Below, in pieces: positions 1 through 6,450 of a DNA stretch of 14,675 nucleotides. The notes under the pieces were generated by a model. It ran no database searches, was not told the DNA's origin, and worked only from the letters and a program-made list of their open reading frames with translations. Both the position numbers and the translations under genes were made by a program. This DNA is from JBBIRT01 sp037441725. Lineage in GTDB: Bacteria; Desulfobacterota; BSN033; UBA1163. The stretch lies in NCBI GenBank assembly GCA_037441725.1, contig JBBIRT010000081.1:1-14675 (forward strand), read 5' to 3'. Numbering within the stretch: position 1 is the stretch's first letter; each line of letters opens with the position of its first letter.

Positions 1-154
1 ACAAATCGGCAACAAGGTAGCGAAAGTCCAATTCATAGAATTCATCACCATGCAAAAGAAGAAAGTGACACACATCGAGCTCATCCAGGCAGAATTAGCA
101 GATATGCTCAAGAATAAAGAAACAAACGCTGTTGCTCAGCTGTCGATGTTCTAA
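1..154 (+). CDS. C-terminal fragment of an unrecognised protein
   Basis: An open frame enters the window at base 2 and runs about 50 codons to a TAA at 152-154. The start lies outside the window. The visible part is hydrophilic and Lys/Glu-rich, with an amphipathic stretch around THIELIQAELADMLKNK, and it ends in QLSMF. No motif allows a family call. It is the only + strand gene in the first 3.7 kb and converges on the minus-strand binding-protein operon, with a strong hairpin just downstream. Protein-like composition and the hairpin placement support a real gene end; function unknown. Confidence 0.5.
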   Translation, partial: QIGNKVAKVQFIEFITMQKKKVTHIELIQAELADMLKNKETNAVAQLSMF

Positions 155-168
155 AACGTGGGGAGGCT

Positions 169-200
169 TCAGAAAGGGGGCTTCCCCCCTTCCCTTCTGA
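169..200. terminator. Hairpin between convergent genes, possible bidirectional terminator
   Basis: The core stem AAGGGGG (174-180) pairs with CCCCCTT (185-191) across a four-base CTTC loop. An outer TCAGAA/TTCTGA pairing (169-174 with 195-200) can extend it, with an internal loop. It sits 15 bases after the + strand stop and about 45 bases beyond the end of the minus-strand operon. Neither side has a strong T-tract, so rho-independent termination is plausible but not certain. Confidence 0.5.
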
Positions 201-243
201 GAATTAATTAGCAAACCGTGCTTGTACCTAATTAAAAACTTTA

Positions 244-486
244 TCATGCCCGGACTTCGCATCCAACATTAAGCATTATTACACCAGTGTGCCGACGCAC
301 ACGCAGGACGGCTTCTGCCATTTCTGATAGCTTCCCGAGTTCACAGACGTAATAGGATTGGTGGTCCGGCCCCTGAAGTATTAGTGTGACTTCCTCAGGG
401 CCAGGACCTTGTTCCACCAGAAACCCCCATCCTTTAAATAGCTGGATTGCTTCCTCACAGGGCAACTTCGCAAAATCTGACTCCAT
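244..486 (-). CDS. Small hypothetical protein, last gene of the binding-protein operon
   Basis: An 80-residue acidic soluble protein with no signal peptide, membrane segment or metal-binding motif; cysteines fall at residues 10, 48 and 76. I do not recognise the family. It lies 70 bases downstream of the tungstate-binding protein gene on the same strand and is followed by the hairpin at 169-200, so it is probably the distal gene of that operon. The ATG at 486 has only a modest purine-rich stretch (AGAGAA) upstream. Codon use looks normal and no competing frame is better, but without a homologue it remains a hypothetical. Confidence 0.5.
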   Translation of the reverse strand: MESDFAKLPCEEAIQLFKGWGFLVEQGPGPEEVTLILQGPDHQSYYVCELGKLSEMAEAVLRVRRHTGVIMLNVGCEVRA

Positions 487-556
487 AAGGTTTTCTCTTT
501 TGTGTGTATGGTTTTAATCAGTCGATTGGCCCTGATTTCCCCAATAAAAAGATTTG

Positions 557-1414
557 TCACTTCCCCAGGTCCTCTTCCCTTTTGCCCGCATCCGGGAAGA
601 AGAGAGGTGATCCGAATTTATCTACTCCGAATGTCCTGATGATCTCCTGGGTCCCTTTTGAGACTATGAAGTCGGAGAAGGCTTTTGCTCCGGGAGAATT
701 GACTTTTGGCCATTTGGCAGGGTTGCCCTCGATGACGTGGTAAATGTTGAGGAGAACTCTATCTCCTTCAACCAGAAGATCGAGGCCAAGGTTCTTCTTC
801 AAAGCGAGATAAGTCCCCCTGTCCGTCAGGGTGTAGCCCTTCTTTTCAGCGGCAACATTCAGGGTCTGCCCCATCCCGAGGCCGGTTTGCTGATACCATT
901 TTTCTCCTTCAGGCGTGATTCCTGCCGCTTTCCAAGTCTCTTTCTCTTTTGAATGGGTTCCCGAGTTATCGCCCCTCGACAAGAAAAGGGACTTTGTCGA
1001 GGCGATTTTTTTAAAGGATTCGAGAGCCGATTTCATCCCCTTGATCCTGGCCGGGTCTTCAGCAGGACCCACAATGACAAAATCATTGTGCATGACGAGC
1101 TTACGGTTGATCCCATATCCCTCCGAGACGAACTTCGTCTCTGCCGAGGGGGAATGAACCAGAAGCACATCCGCTTCACCCTTTTGACCCATGGCCATGG
1201 CCTGTCCTGAACCCACTGCAATCGTCTTGACGAAATACCCTGTGTTCTTCTCAAAGATCGGGATGAGAACATCGAGGAGCCCGGTGTCTTGCGTGCTGGT
1301 TGTTGTAGCCAGGATGATGGTTTTGGGCTGCGCCAGTGCAGTGGCGATTCCAGAAATAATCAGGAAGATTAATACCCCTGATAGAATGGTACGTCTACCA
1401 ATCGTCTGATCCAT
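557..1414 (-). CDS. tupA: Tungstate ABC transporter substrate-binding protein (TupA-like)
   Basis: A 285-residue periplasmic binding protein expected to capture tungstate (possibly molybdate) and deliver it to a TupBC-type ABC transporter. An N-terminal hydrophobic segment (about residues 10-28, ending ATALAQ) is a signal peptide. The mature protein opens with the TupA signature TTTSTQDTGLLD, followed by VGSGQAMAMGQKGEADVLLVH, here in two overlapping parts: VGSGQAMAMG and GEADVLLVH. Later come NDFVIVGP, SRGDNSGTH and TLTDRGTYLALK, and it ends near FGSPLFFPDAG, all typical of the family. Length is normal. The ATG at 1414 is preceded by GAGGAGG at good spacing. It lies 24 bases after a divergent paralogue (1439-2320). 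No tupB permease or tupC ATPase gene is in the window, so the transporter partner must be elsewhere or absent. Confidence 0.9.
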   Translation of the reverse strand: MDQTIGRRTILSGVLIFLIISGIATALAQPKTIILATTTSTQDTGLLDVLIPIFEKNTGYFVKTIAVGSGQAMAMGQKGEADVLLVHSPSAETKFVSEGYGINRKLVMHNDFVIVGPAEDPARIKGMKSALESFKKIASTKSLFLSRGDNSGTHSKEKETWKAAGITPEGEKWYQQTGLGMGQTLNVAAEKKGYTLTDRGTYLALKKNLGLDLLVEGDRVLLNIYHVIEGNPAKWPKVNSPGAKAFSDFIVSKGTQEIIRTFGVDKFGSPLFFPDAGKREEDLGK

Positions 1415-1438
1415 AACATTTCCTCCTCTATGATGGGA

Positions 1439-2320
1439 TTAGCTTTTTGAGCCTTGTGAAATTCTCCATTCTTTCGAGTTGGGGAAAAAGAGCGGGCTCC
1501 CATACTTGTCTTTGCCGAAGTCCCGGATGATCATCTGGCCTTTCCCTGGAGAAGTCAGCCATTTTACAAAGGTCATCGCATCCTCGTAATTGACCCTCGG
1601 GAATTTCTTTGGGTTTACGGGAATGAGTGTCATATAGTTCAATAAGGATTCATCCTTCTCCACCAGAATGGCCAGTTTGATTTGGGCTTTCAAGGTGAGG
1701 TAAGTCGCACGATCAATCACGGTGTAAGCATTTACCTCATCAGTGTAGCGTAGGGTTGGAACGTTCCCCATCGCTCCTTTCTCGTAAACGACATACCAGG
1801 AGCCCAAGGGTTTAACCCCGGCCTTTTCCCACAACTGCATTTCGGCCACGTGGGTCCCCGACTTATCGCCACGGCTGATGAAGGTTACCCCTTTTTCTGA
1901 AATCCTCCTGAGGGCCTCCGTCGCTTGCTTCATTCCCTTGATTCCTGCCGGGTCGCCAGGTGGGCCGACGATCACAAAGTCATTGTACATGAGATCGATT
2001 CTCTCCGTTCCGAAACATTCCCTGACAAATTTTTCCTCAAGGGACTTTGCGTGGACCAGAACCAGATCCACATTTCCCTTCCGGGCTATGTCTAAAGCCG
2101 CTCCAGTTCCCGAACCTACGTGCCTGACCCGGATGCCTGTCTCTTTTTCAAATTCCATTTCGAGCAAATCAACGATACCGGCATCGATGGGTCCGATGGT
2201 GCTCGATAATAGGATGAATTTGTTTGTTTGAGGTTTGCCGAGACCCGAGCAGGATAATACGAGACAGAATAAGACCAGCCATCCAATATTGATCCACCGA
2301 TTCCTGCTTGTTCTTTTCAT
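1439..2320 (-). CDS. TupA-like binding lipoprotein with altered ligand loop
   Basis: A 293-residue paralogue of the downstream TupA. The N-terminus (residues 1-25) has a hydrophobic segment ending LVLSC, a lipobox, so it is probably a lipoprotein rather than free periplasmic. Family landmarks are kept: VGSGTGAALDIARKG, DLVLVHAKS, NDFVIVGPPGDPAGIKGM, SRGDKSGTH and GSPLFFPN. The N-terminal anion-binding loop differs: where TupA has TTTSTQDTG this protein has SSTIGPIDAG, replacing the Ser-Thr part and adding a residue. TLTDRGTYL becomes TVIDRATYL. It may bind another anion, bind more weakly, or act as a sensor. Its ATG overlaps the upstream stop codon (ATGA), and its Shine-Dalgarno AGGAGGAACA lies inside the upstream gene, so translation is likely coupled. 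Confidence 0.8.
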   Translation of the reverse strand: MKRTSRNRWINIGWLVLFCLVLSCSGLGKPQTNKFILLSSTIGPIDAGIVDLLEMEFEKETGIRVRHVGSGTGAALDIARKGNVDLVLVHAKSLEEKFVRECFGTERIDLMYNDFVIVGPPGDPAGIKGMKQATEALRRISEKGVTFISRGDKSGTHVAEMQLWEKAGVKPLGSWYVVYEKGAMGNVPTLRYTDEVNAYTVIDRATYLTLKAQIKLAILVEKDESLLNYMTLIPVNPKKFPRVNYEDAMTFVKWLTSPGKGQMIIRDFGKDKYGSPLFFPNSKEWRISQGSKS

Positions 2321-2529
2321 TGTTCCTCCTCCTCATCTAATTTTTTGAATAAAGGATCTTGACGGAGTTTTTGAAGTCGTAGCCTCCCATTGATGAATCT
2401 GACCTCTTTCCGGGTTAGATCCTCATATCCCTGGATACCCAGCGGATTTTTATGGGTGACGACCCACCTGCTTTTCGTTAACCTCAAATAACCAGTGACC
2501 TCTTTGGTATTCATCATCTCTTGACTCAT
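2317..2529 (-). CDS. Small protein with excisionase/MerR-like N-terminus, putative DNA-binding
   Basis: About 70 residues. The opening MNTKEVTGYLRL resembles the first helices of excisionase/BldC-type helix-turn-helix proteins (consensus-like TTKEVAEYLRL), but the rest does not follow the usual pattern, so the family call is weak. The C-terminus is basic, then ends in a Glu run (DEEEEQ). An ATG at 2541 is possible, but the ATG at 2529 is preferred because GGAGG sits five bases before it. The stop overlaps the start of the downstream TupA-like gene by four bases, and the Glu codons double as that gene's ribosome-binding site. Position suggests a regulator or accessory factor for the binding proteins; inference only. 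Confidence 0.55.
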   Translation of the reverse strand: MSQEMMNTKEVTGYLRLTKSRWVVTHKNPLGIQGYEDLTRKEVRFINGRLRLQKLRQDPLFKKLDEEEEQ

Positions 2530-2589
2530 AAAAACCTCCATCTGTTCCTGAATGAGGCATTCTAAACGAGGGGATCAATGTAGAAAATT

Positions 2590-3405
2590 TCAATGCCTCA
2601 TGGAGTCCTCATTGTCAGGAACCGTGTTAGAAACTGCCGGCTGAAAGAATATAAAATCTTGCTTCCGATATCCAAGGTCTTCCAGGAAAGAGAGGATGTC
2701 TGCTTCATAGGATTCTGAGGTTGGAATAGAGATGAGACTGTATTTGGCGAAGTGTTTTCCTGCCGAATCATATGCTTTCCGGAAAGTTTCAGGCTGATGG
2801 GTTGTATTTATTATTTTATCGATCCCACCGATGAGTTTTTCATATTCAAATGCGATAAGCCCTTTTGCAACCAGCGATTCTTTATCACTGCTCGTCTCAT
2901 TTGCAAGAATTCTGAAATTATGGTCGAGAAAACGGCAATGAAAACCGCTTTCGATCCCATATTCTTCTCTCAGATAATCCACCAGGATTAAATGGTGAGC
3001 GGTATTGACAACCTGTCCCAGAAGGTAAGTCCAATCCTTGCTCATATTCATGCAGAAGTTGAAAACTTCCTGGGGGTTCTGATGGTGAGGAGTCCTTAAA
3101 CCAATCAGCCCCATTCCAAACCGGTAGACCAAAAGCAGGTGTGTGAGTTCATGGCCAATTGCTTCGATCCGTTCTTCCTTATTCAGGGAGCCCGAAAATT
3201 GGATTGTGGGGTTTCCGAGGGTAAGACCAATGGTCGTGGCCGGATGAGCCACTCGACCCTTATGGCTTCTCCCACCTACAACCTCCTCTATCCTGATGGT
3301 TTGCGCATACGAAGTTGTTTCATTGAAAAGTTTCATCAGGGTCTGAGATTCTAAGGAAGTTATGTCAAAAGGGTTCACAGGAGTCTCAACGAATTTGCTT
3401 CTCAT
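2590..3405 (-). CDS. HExxH-containing protein, putative metallopeptidase-like
   Basis: A 271-residue soluble protein without signal peptide or membrane span. It carries AIGHELTHLLL at about residues 82-92, an HExxH zinc-binding motif (HELTH, residues 85-89) of the kind found in metallopeptidases. Two adjacent histidines (NTAHHL, about 137-138) could contribute a further ligand, but this is a guess. I do not recognise the family and cannot say it is proteolytic; some proteins with this motif are structural or regulatory. The ATG at 3405 has GGAGG four bases upstream, and a consensus promoter lies at 3447-3475. It heads the minus-strand cluster that continues with the small HTH-like protein and two tungstate-type binding proteins. 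Confidence 0.6.
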   Translation of the reverse strand: MRSKFVETPVNPFDITSLESQTLMKLFNETTSYAQTIRIEEVVGGRSHKGRVAHPATTIGLTLGNPTIQFSGSLNKEERIEAIGHELTHLLLVYRFGMGLIGLRTPHHQNPQEVFNFCMNMSKDWTYLLGQVVNTAHHLILVDYLREEYGIESGFHCRFLDHNFRILANETSSDKESLVAKGLIAFEYEKLIGGIDKIINTTHQPETFRKAYDSAGKHFAKYSLISIPTSESYEADILSFLEDLGYRKQDFIFFQPAVSNTVPDNEDSMRH

Positions 3406-3446
3406 AGATCCTCCAGCTCTTAAGCTCTTTACTCGTGTTCAACCAC

Positions 3447-3475
3447 ATGATAACAAAGAAGATCGAATTTGTCAA
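3447..3475 (-). promoter_or_regulatory. Sigma-70-type promoter for the HExxH/TupA operon
   Basis: On the minus strand TTGACA (3475-3470), a 17-base spacer and TATCAT (3452-3447) form a near-consensus promoter. It lies about 42 bases upstream of the ATG at 3405. The sequence upstream of the -35 is very AT-rich (about 3476-3530), as in an UP element. No operator is evident. Confidence 0.7.
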
Positions 3476-3705
3476 TGATAAAATGTAATATAAAGTTAGA
3501 AAAAGTTATAATAAGTTATTTTTTTCTATTAAAAGAAATTGAAAAGTGCTCCCTTGAGTTTGGAGTTTTTAACTTTTTGTATATCGGTCAATTTTCCTTT
3601 GCACCAAAATCGGATTTCAGAAATCTGGTCGTTGAGGGGATAGATACGAAGATTAACTTCTTTTTTGGAATCAGCAAAAACTCGCTTGGGTGTCAAGTCT
3701 ACGTT

Positions 3706-3734
3706 TTGACAAGTGGTTATTCTCTTGATATATG
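3706..3734 (+). promoter_or_regulatory. Promoter-like sequence at the transposase start
   Basis: TTGACA (3706-3711), a 17-base spacer and TATATG (3729-3734) match a sigma-70 promoter. The transposase ATG is at 3741, where transcription would be expected to begin, so a message from here would be almost leaderless. The -35 overlaps one arm of the TGTCAA/TTGACA inverted repeat. Confidence 0.45.
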
Positions 3735-3740
3735 GTTTTC

Positions 3741-4157
3741 ATGGCACGGCCTTTGAGAATTGAGTATCCAGGCACCTTCTATCACATCACCTCCCGAGGC
3801 AATGAACGTAAATAGATCTTCCAAATCAAAAAGGACTACGAACGGTTTCTTGGCTATTTGGAGTCTACGACCAACCGTTATGGAGCCAGAATCCACTGTT
3901 TCTGTCTAATGTCTAATCACTATCCACTACTCCTTGAGACTCCAAGAGGCAATCTTCATGCTATCCTCCATCATTTCAGTACGAGTTATACGAACTATTT
4001 GAATGCGAGGACAGGCCGGGTAAGTCATCTCTTGCAGGGGCGATACCGTTCTGTTCTACCTCATTTTAAATATGTAAAATGGGGACAGATCCTATTTTTT
4101 ATCGCCGACTGGTTATCCATTTTTACCTGGTTACGTCTGCCATGCCTTTTCTCTTGA
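3741..4157 (+). pseudogene. Degraded IS200/REP-associated (Y1-type) transposase
   Basis: The frame beginning ATG at 3741 encodes MARPLRIEYPGTFYHITSRG, the characteristic start of IS200-like/RayT tyrosine transposases. It then meets an in-frame TAG at 3813-3815, in the NERK*IF segment where intact members have a sense codon. The frame continues with YERFLGYLE, HCFCLMSNHYPLLLET and LLQGRYRSVL. The usual HUH metal-binding pair (NHFHLL or similar) reads NHYPLL, so the second His is lost. After GRYRSVL (about base 4065) homology stops, and the RYIHLNPVRA-type segment expected to carry the catalytic Tyr is missing. Three independent lesions (nonsense codon, lost His, C-terminal truncation) make it non-functional. 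The tail overlaps the 3' end of the convergent cytochrome gene. Confidence 0.85.
4074..4101. repeat. GGGGACAGATCC-type motif associated with IS200-like elements
   Basis: The segment contains AAAATGGGGACAGATCCTAT and a following T-run. Motifs of this GGGGACAGATC type commonly accompany IS200-like/REP-associated transposase genes in Deltaproteobacteria-like genomes (recalled, not searched). Here it abuts the point where the transposase reading frame loses homology, which suggests an element end or a recombination junction. On the minus strand it falls just past the stop of the cytochrome gene. Confidence 0.4.
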
Positions 4158-5646
4158 AGTGTATCCAGTCCCTCATATGCTGTAAATTTTCAGTCAGGTT
4201 CCACCAGCCGTTCTTAAAGGTGGCATAATCTGGTGCTCCGGTCATGGCAGAGGCATATTTTACGGAGTTTCCATAGAAGAGCCACTGTCTGATCCACATC
4301 TGTTCGATCGCTTCGTCAAAAGGATTCTTCCCGTGAGGAATTCCTTGAGCAAGACCCTCTCCCCAAGACTCAACGAGCAGAAGGGTTGAGGCAAGGGTCA
4401 TGCTGTCCACTTCTTTGATGGTGTTTTCAAGCTTTGAAAAGTGGCGATCCACCCACGAGGTGCCGTGACAGGCGTTGCAAACCCCTGACATCATCTTTCT
4501 CCTTCTTTCCTGTTCTTTATGATCGATGAGACCTTCTGTGGCGGCTTCGCCCGTGAAGGCTGTGGGCAAGGGAAGGCCGTCCTTATTCTTGACAATGGAT
4601 GTGTCACCGTGTTTCGGCTGCGGATGGGAATAGATCAGCCCAAAGAGCCTCACCCATAATCTTGAGCCGAAGTCATGGGTCCTTTCGACCACCACTTTTC
4701 CATCAGGAGTGGTGATCAGGCTGTTATGGCAGGTGGCACAGGTGGGCGTCTGAAAATCTTTCCCGACCCTCCACGGGACGGCGTTAAAGTTCCATTTCCG
4801 GTCGTTCGAGAAGTAGATATTGCCATGTTTGCTCTCCTTATAGACATTCCAGCCGGGCACATCAGGTTCGAGATGGCATTGGCCGCAGGTATACGGTTTT
4901 CGGGCTACTTCGATAGAAAACTGGTGTCTTGGATGACAGGAGGAACAGGCGCCCATGCTTCCATCAGGATTGATCCTCCCGACCCCCTGGTTGGGCCAGT
5001 TAGTTAAGTTTGGCACCTCGATCTTTCCCATCGCGGTCTCAACCTCTTCCATGCCTGATACCTTCACCTCTGTCCCGTGACAGCCAAAGCAGGTCTCCTG
5101 CTGGGTGATCGCAGGGGCCTCCTTCTGCACCACCCTCCCATCCTCAACCGTCTTTTTGCTAATGATCGTTTCCACAAGGGAATGATAAACAGGATTATTC
5201 AAAAGATTTCCTACTGCATGGGCCTTCTTACTGTCTGAGAACTGCTTTTCTTCAACAGGATGGCAGGTAGCACAATCCTTTGGAGAGACGATGACATTGA
5301 TTTTAAATCCCATATGATCGAAATTGTCTCTATGCTTATCTGGATTTAGGCCGTGGCATTCATAACAACCCACCACTATCCTGCTCAACGAATCAGGTAC
5401 TTTTTTTGTGGATAGCCTCCTTGCCCGCTCAGATTTTTTTAAAGCGGAAGAGGGTGTAGATTTTGAATGGAGGCTTTTTTGCCAGTCCTGAACGATTCCT
5501 GCAGTATTGACCCTATGACACTCGAGACAGGCAGAAGTCTCTTGGCTGATCGGAGCTGGAATCATCTTCTTGACCACGTTCTGTGCTGGTAGAAGGCTGG
5601 GTATTAAAGTCGGAAAAAAAAGAAAGAGAACGGTTATCTTCTTCAT
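4123..5646 (-). CDS. Octaheme c-type cytochrome, hydroxylamine oxidoreductase-like
   Basis: A 507-residue secreted cytochrome. The chosen ATG at 5646 starts MKKITVLFLFFPTLIP, a signal peptide ending near LLPAQ, and has AGGAGA upstream. A longer frame to 5685 exists but lacks such a signal at its N-terminus. Eight CxxCH haem motifs lie at about residues 40, 94, 125, 186, 234, 254, 303 and 390: CLECH, CYECH, CATCH, CFGCH, CSSCH, CGQCH, CATCH and CNACH. The spacing and the ACHGTSWVDRHFSKLENTI block after the last haem fit the HAO family, which oxidises hydroxylamine or hydrazine, or reduces nitrite in anaerobes. The C-terminal GAPDY could relate to the tyrosine that cross-links the catalytic haem in oxidising HAOs, but I cannot assign direction. 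The ATG overlaps the upstream stop (ATGA), implying coupling to the small membrane protein. Confidence 0.85.
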   Translation of the reverse strand: MKKITVLFLFFPTLIPSLLPAQNVVKKMIPAPISQETSACLECHRVNTAGIVQDWQKSLHSKSTPSSALKKSERARRLSTKKVPDSLSRIVVGCYECHGLNPDKHRDNFDHMGFKINVIVSPKDCATCHPVEEKQFSDSKKAHAVGNLLNNPVYHSLVETIISKKTVEDGRVVQKEAPAITQQETCFGCHGTEVKVSGMEEVETAMGKIEVPNLTNWPNQGVGRINPDGSMGACSSCHPRHQFSIEVARKPYTCGQCHLEPDVPGWNVYKESKHGNIYFSNDRKWNFNAVPWRVGKDFQTPTCATCHNSLITTPDGKVVVERTHDFGSRLWVRLFGLIYSHPQPKHGDTSIVKNKDGLPLPTAFTGEAATEGLIDHKEQERRRKMMSGVCNACHGTSWVDRHFSKLENTIKEVDSMTLASTLLLVESWGEGLAQGIPHGKNPFDEAIEQMWIRQWLFYGNSVKYASAMTGAPDYATFKNGWWNLTENLQHMRDWIHFKRKGMADVTR

Positions 5647-5885
5647 CTTTTTCTCCTGATCGGTGAGCTTGAGTTCAAGGGACAAAGAGAGGTTGCCCTG
5701 TTCGTGGTGGCTATTCGTTCAGGACAGATGATTTTTTCAATCATACCCGCAGAAGGGACAAAAGTCGTGAAGGCACCAAAATGCTTTCCGGCAATCCAAA
5801 CGGATAGAATGAATAAGATCCCCCTGAGAGCCCCCGCTAAATACAGGCTCCAGCCTTTCTTTTCAGGGAATTCCATAAGCTGCAA
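5643..5885 (-). CDS. Small single-span membrane protein upstream of the HAO-like cytochrome
   Basis: Up to 80 residues from a TTG at 5885; an ATG at 5876 gives 77. One membrane span (about residues 13-35, around YLAGALRGILFILSVWIAG) is followed by a basic tail ending RRKR. The family is not recognised. Its stop overlaps the cytochrome start by four bases, so the two are co-translated, and it may anchor or serve the cytochrome. The starts are poor: the TTG relies on a G-run and the ATG has no well-placed site. A 17-codon frame with an excellent ribosome-binding site begins at 5940 in another frame. Removing one G from the G5 run at 5891-5895 would fuse it to this protein, giving about 98 residues. 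The annotated start is therefore doubtful and the gene may be frameshifted. Confidence 0.55.
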   Translation of the reverse strand: MQLMEFPEKKGWSLYLAGALRGILFILSVWIAGKHFGAFTTFVPSAGMIEKIICPERIATTNRATSLCPLNSSSPIRRKR

Positions 5886-5886
5886 T

Positions 5887-5940
5887 CTAGCCCCCTAGAA
5901 AGTAGTTTCCAATTAGAGATTTCGTTTCTTTTTTGATCAT
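5887..5940 (-). other. 17-codon leader ORF or detached N-terminus of the small membrane protein
   Basis: ATG at 5940 is preceded by AGGAGGTGGAGAT, the best ribosome-binding site in this part of the window. It opens MIKKETKSLIGNYFLGG and stops at TAG (5889-5887), two bases before the TTG used for the next gene. Either it is a genuine translated leader or, more likely, the true N-terminus of the downstream membrane protein separated by a one-base change in the G5 tract at 5891-5895. Confidence 0.5.
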
Positions 5941-6071
5941 ATCTCCACCTCCTCGTGTCTTAGGTGGGATCTTATGTCAGAGAGAGAAAAATTGTGGGGA
6001 CTGAGTTAAAACAAAGGTGATGAAAAAAATTAATTTGAGATGTTTTCCTTTCCGATATTGTTCTCACGTTC

Positions 6072-6212
6072 TTAAGGCTTTTTGTTACTTCTCAGGGTGC
6101 CAACCACAGGGAAACGGTCCAACAGATCGAATCCCTTGGGAAAACTCTTAATGAATTCCTCGCCCTCTTCGCAAAGGGAGCGAGGAAGTATGCTAAAGTG
6201 CTCTCTCGAATG
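6072..6212 (-). pseudogene. Startless C-terminal coding remnant
   Basis: A 46-codon frame without a start codon runs from 6212 to a TAA at 6074-6072. It encodes a strikingly protein-like peptide containing REHFSILPRSL, EEFIKSFPKGFDLLDRFPVV and GTLRSNKKP. It follows directly on an in-frame TAG and overlaps the end of the neighbouring truncated gene in a different frame. I do not recognise the family with confidence. It looks like the tail of a gene whose front has been lost, pointing to a deletion junction near 6200. The same bases contain the inverted repeat 6158-6185, which may therefore be incidental. Confidence 0.3.
6158..6185. repeat. Imperfect inverted repeat downstream of the truncated secreted protein
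   Basis: Arms CCTCGCCCTCT (6158-6168) and AGGGAGCGAGG (6175-6185) pair over ten of eleven positions with a six-base loop. It falls just after the stop of the 85-residue minus-strand gene, where a terminator would be expected. No T-tract follows on the minus strand, and the bases also belong to a coding remnant. Confidence 0.35.
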
Positions 6213-6450
6213 CTACACGGTTAGTCAAATCGTAGCGTTCGATTAGAAGGTCCATCTGCCGGTCCATTACTTCAGCTTTTTGAGCCATCATATGTGCCAT
6301 GATCGTACCGAAATCCTCCTTGATGACCACTGGGGAATAGCTCGAAGCCTTTTTGCTAGGCTCCTGAGCATAGACTGTAGTCAATGCAACGATCAGCCCC
6401 AAAAAGATCATCCAAGATTTCCATACCCTATACTTCTTTACGTTTCGCAA
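6193..6450 (-). pseudogene. N-terminal remnant of a secreted protein of the 'cytochrome B6'-annotated type
   Basis: An 85-residue product with a clear signal peptide (about residues 1-29, ending TTVYAQ) and a mature part SSYSPVVIKEDFGTIMAHMM, then KAEVMDRQMDLLIERYDLTN. This matches, from memory, the first part of much longer periplasmic proteins often annotated as cytochrome B6 and found with cytochrome c peroxidase-like genes. Those continue past the YDL(S/T)NR block for several hundred residues, whereas here the frame diverges after NR and stops 7 codons later. No haem motif remains. A TTG at 6450 is the only usable start before the signal peptide, with GAGGAGGAG close upstream. It could be a short intact protein, but truncation is more likely. 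Confidence 0.45.

Larger units (their letters stand above)
3406..3740. other. AT-rich intergenic region between divergent units
   Basis: This 335-base stretch holds the minus-strand promoter at 3447-3475 and the transposase upstream region. A short inverted repeat TGTCAA/TTGACA (3691-3696 and 3706-3711) lies just before the transposase. The + strand reading frame across 3469-3756 is low-complexity, Phe/Ile/Lys-rich and overlaps both promoters, so I do not call it a gene. Nothing else is evident. Confidence 0.6.

Noticed and set aside
953..1210. Several + strand frames inside the TupA genes, and similar ones inside the cytochrome, tonB and receptor genes
   Set aside because: They are antisense shadows of genes with clear signal peptides and conserved motifs, and have no ribosome-binding sites.
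3469..3756. A 95-codon + strand frame upstream of the transposase
   Set aside because: Low-complexity Phe/Ile/Lys-rich product of AT-rich DNA, with no ribosome-binding site; it overlaps two promoters and the transposase start.
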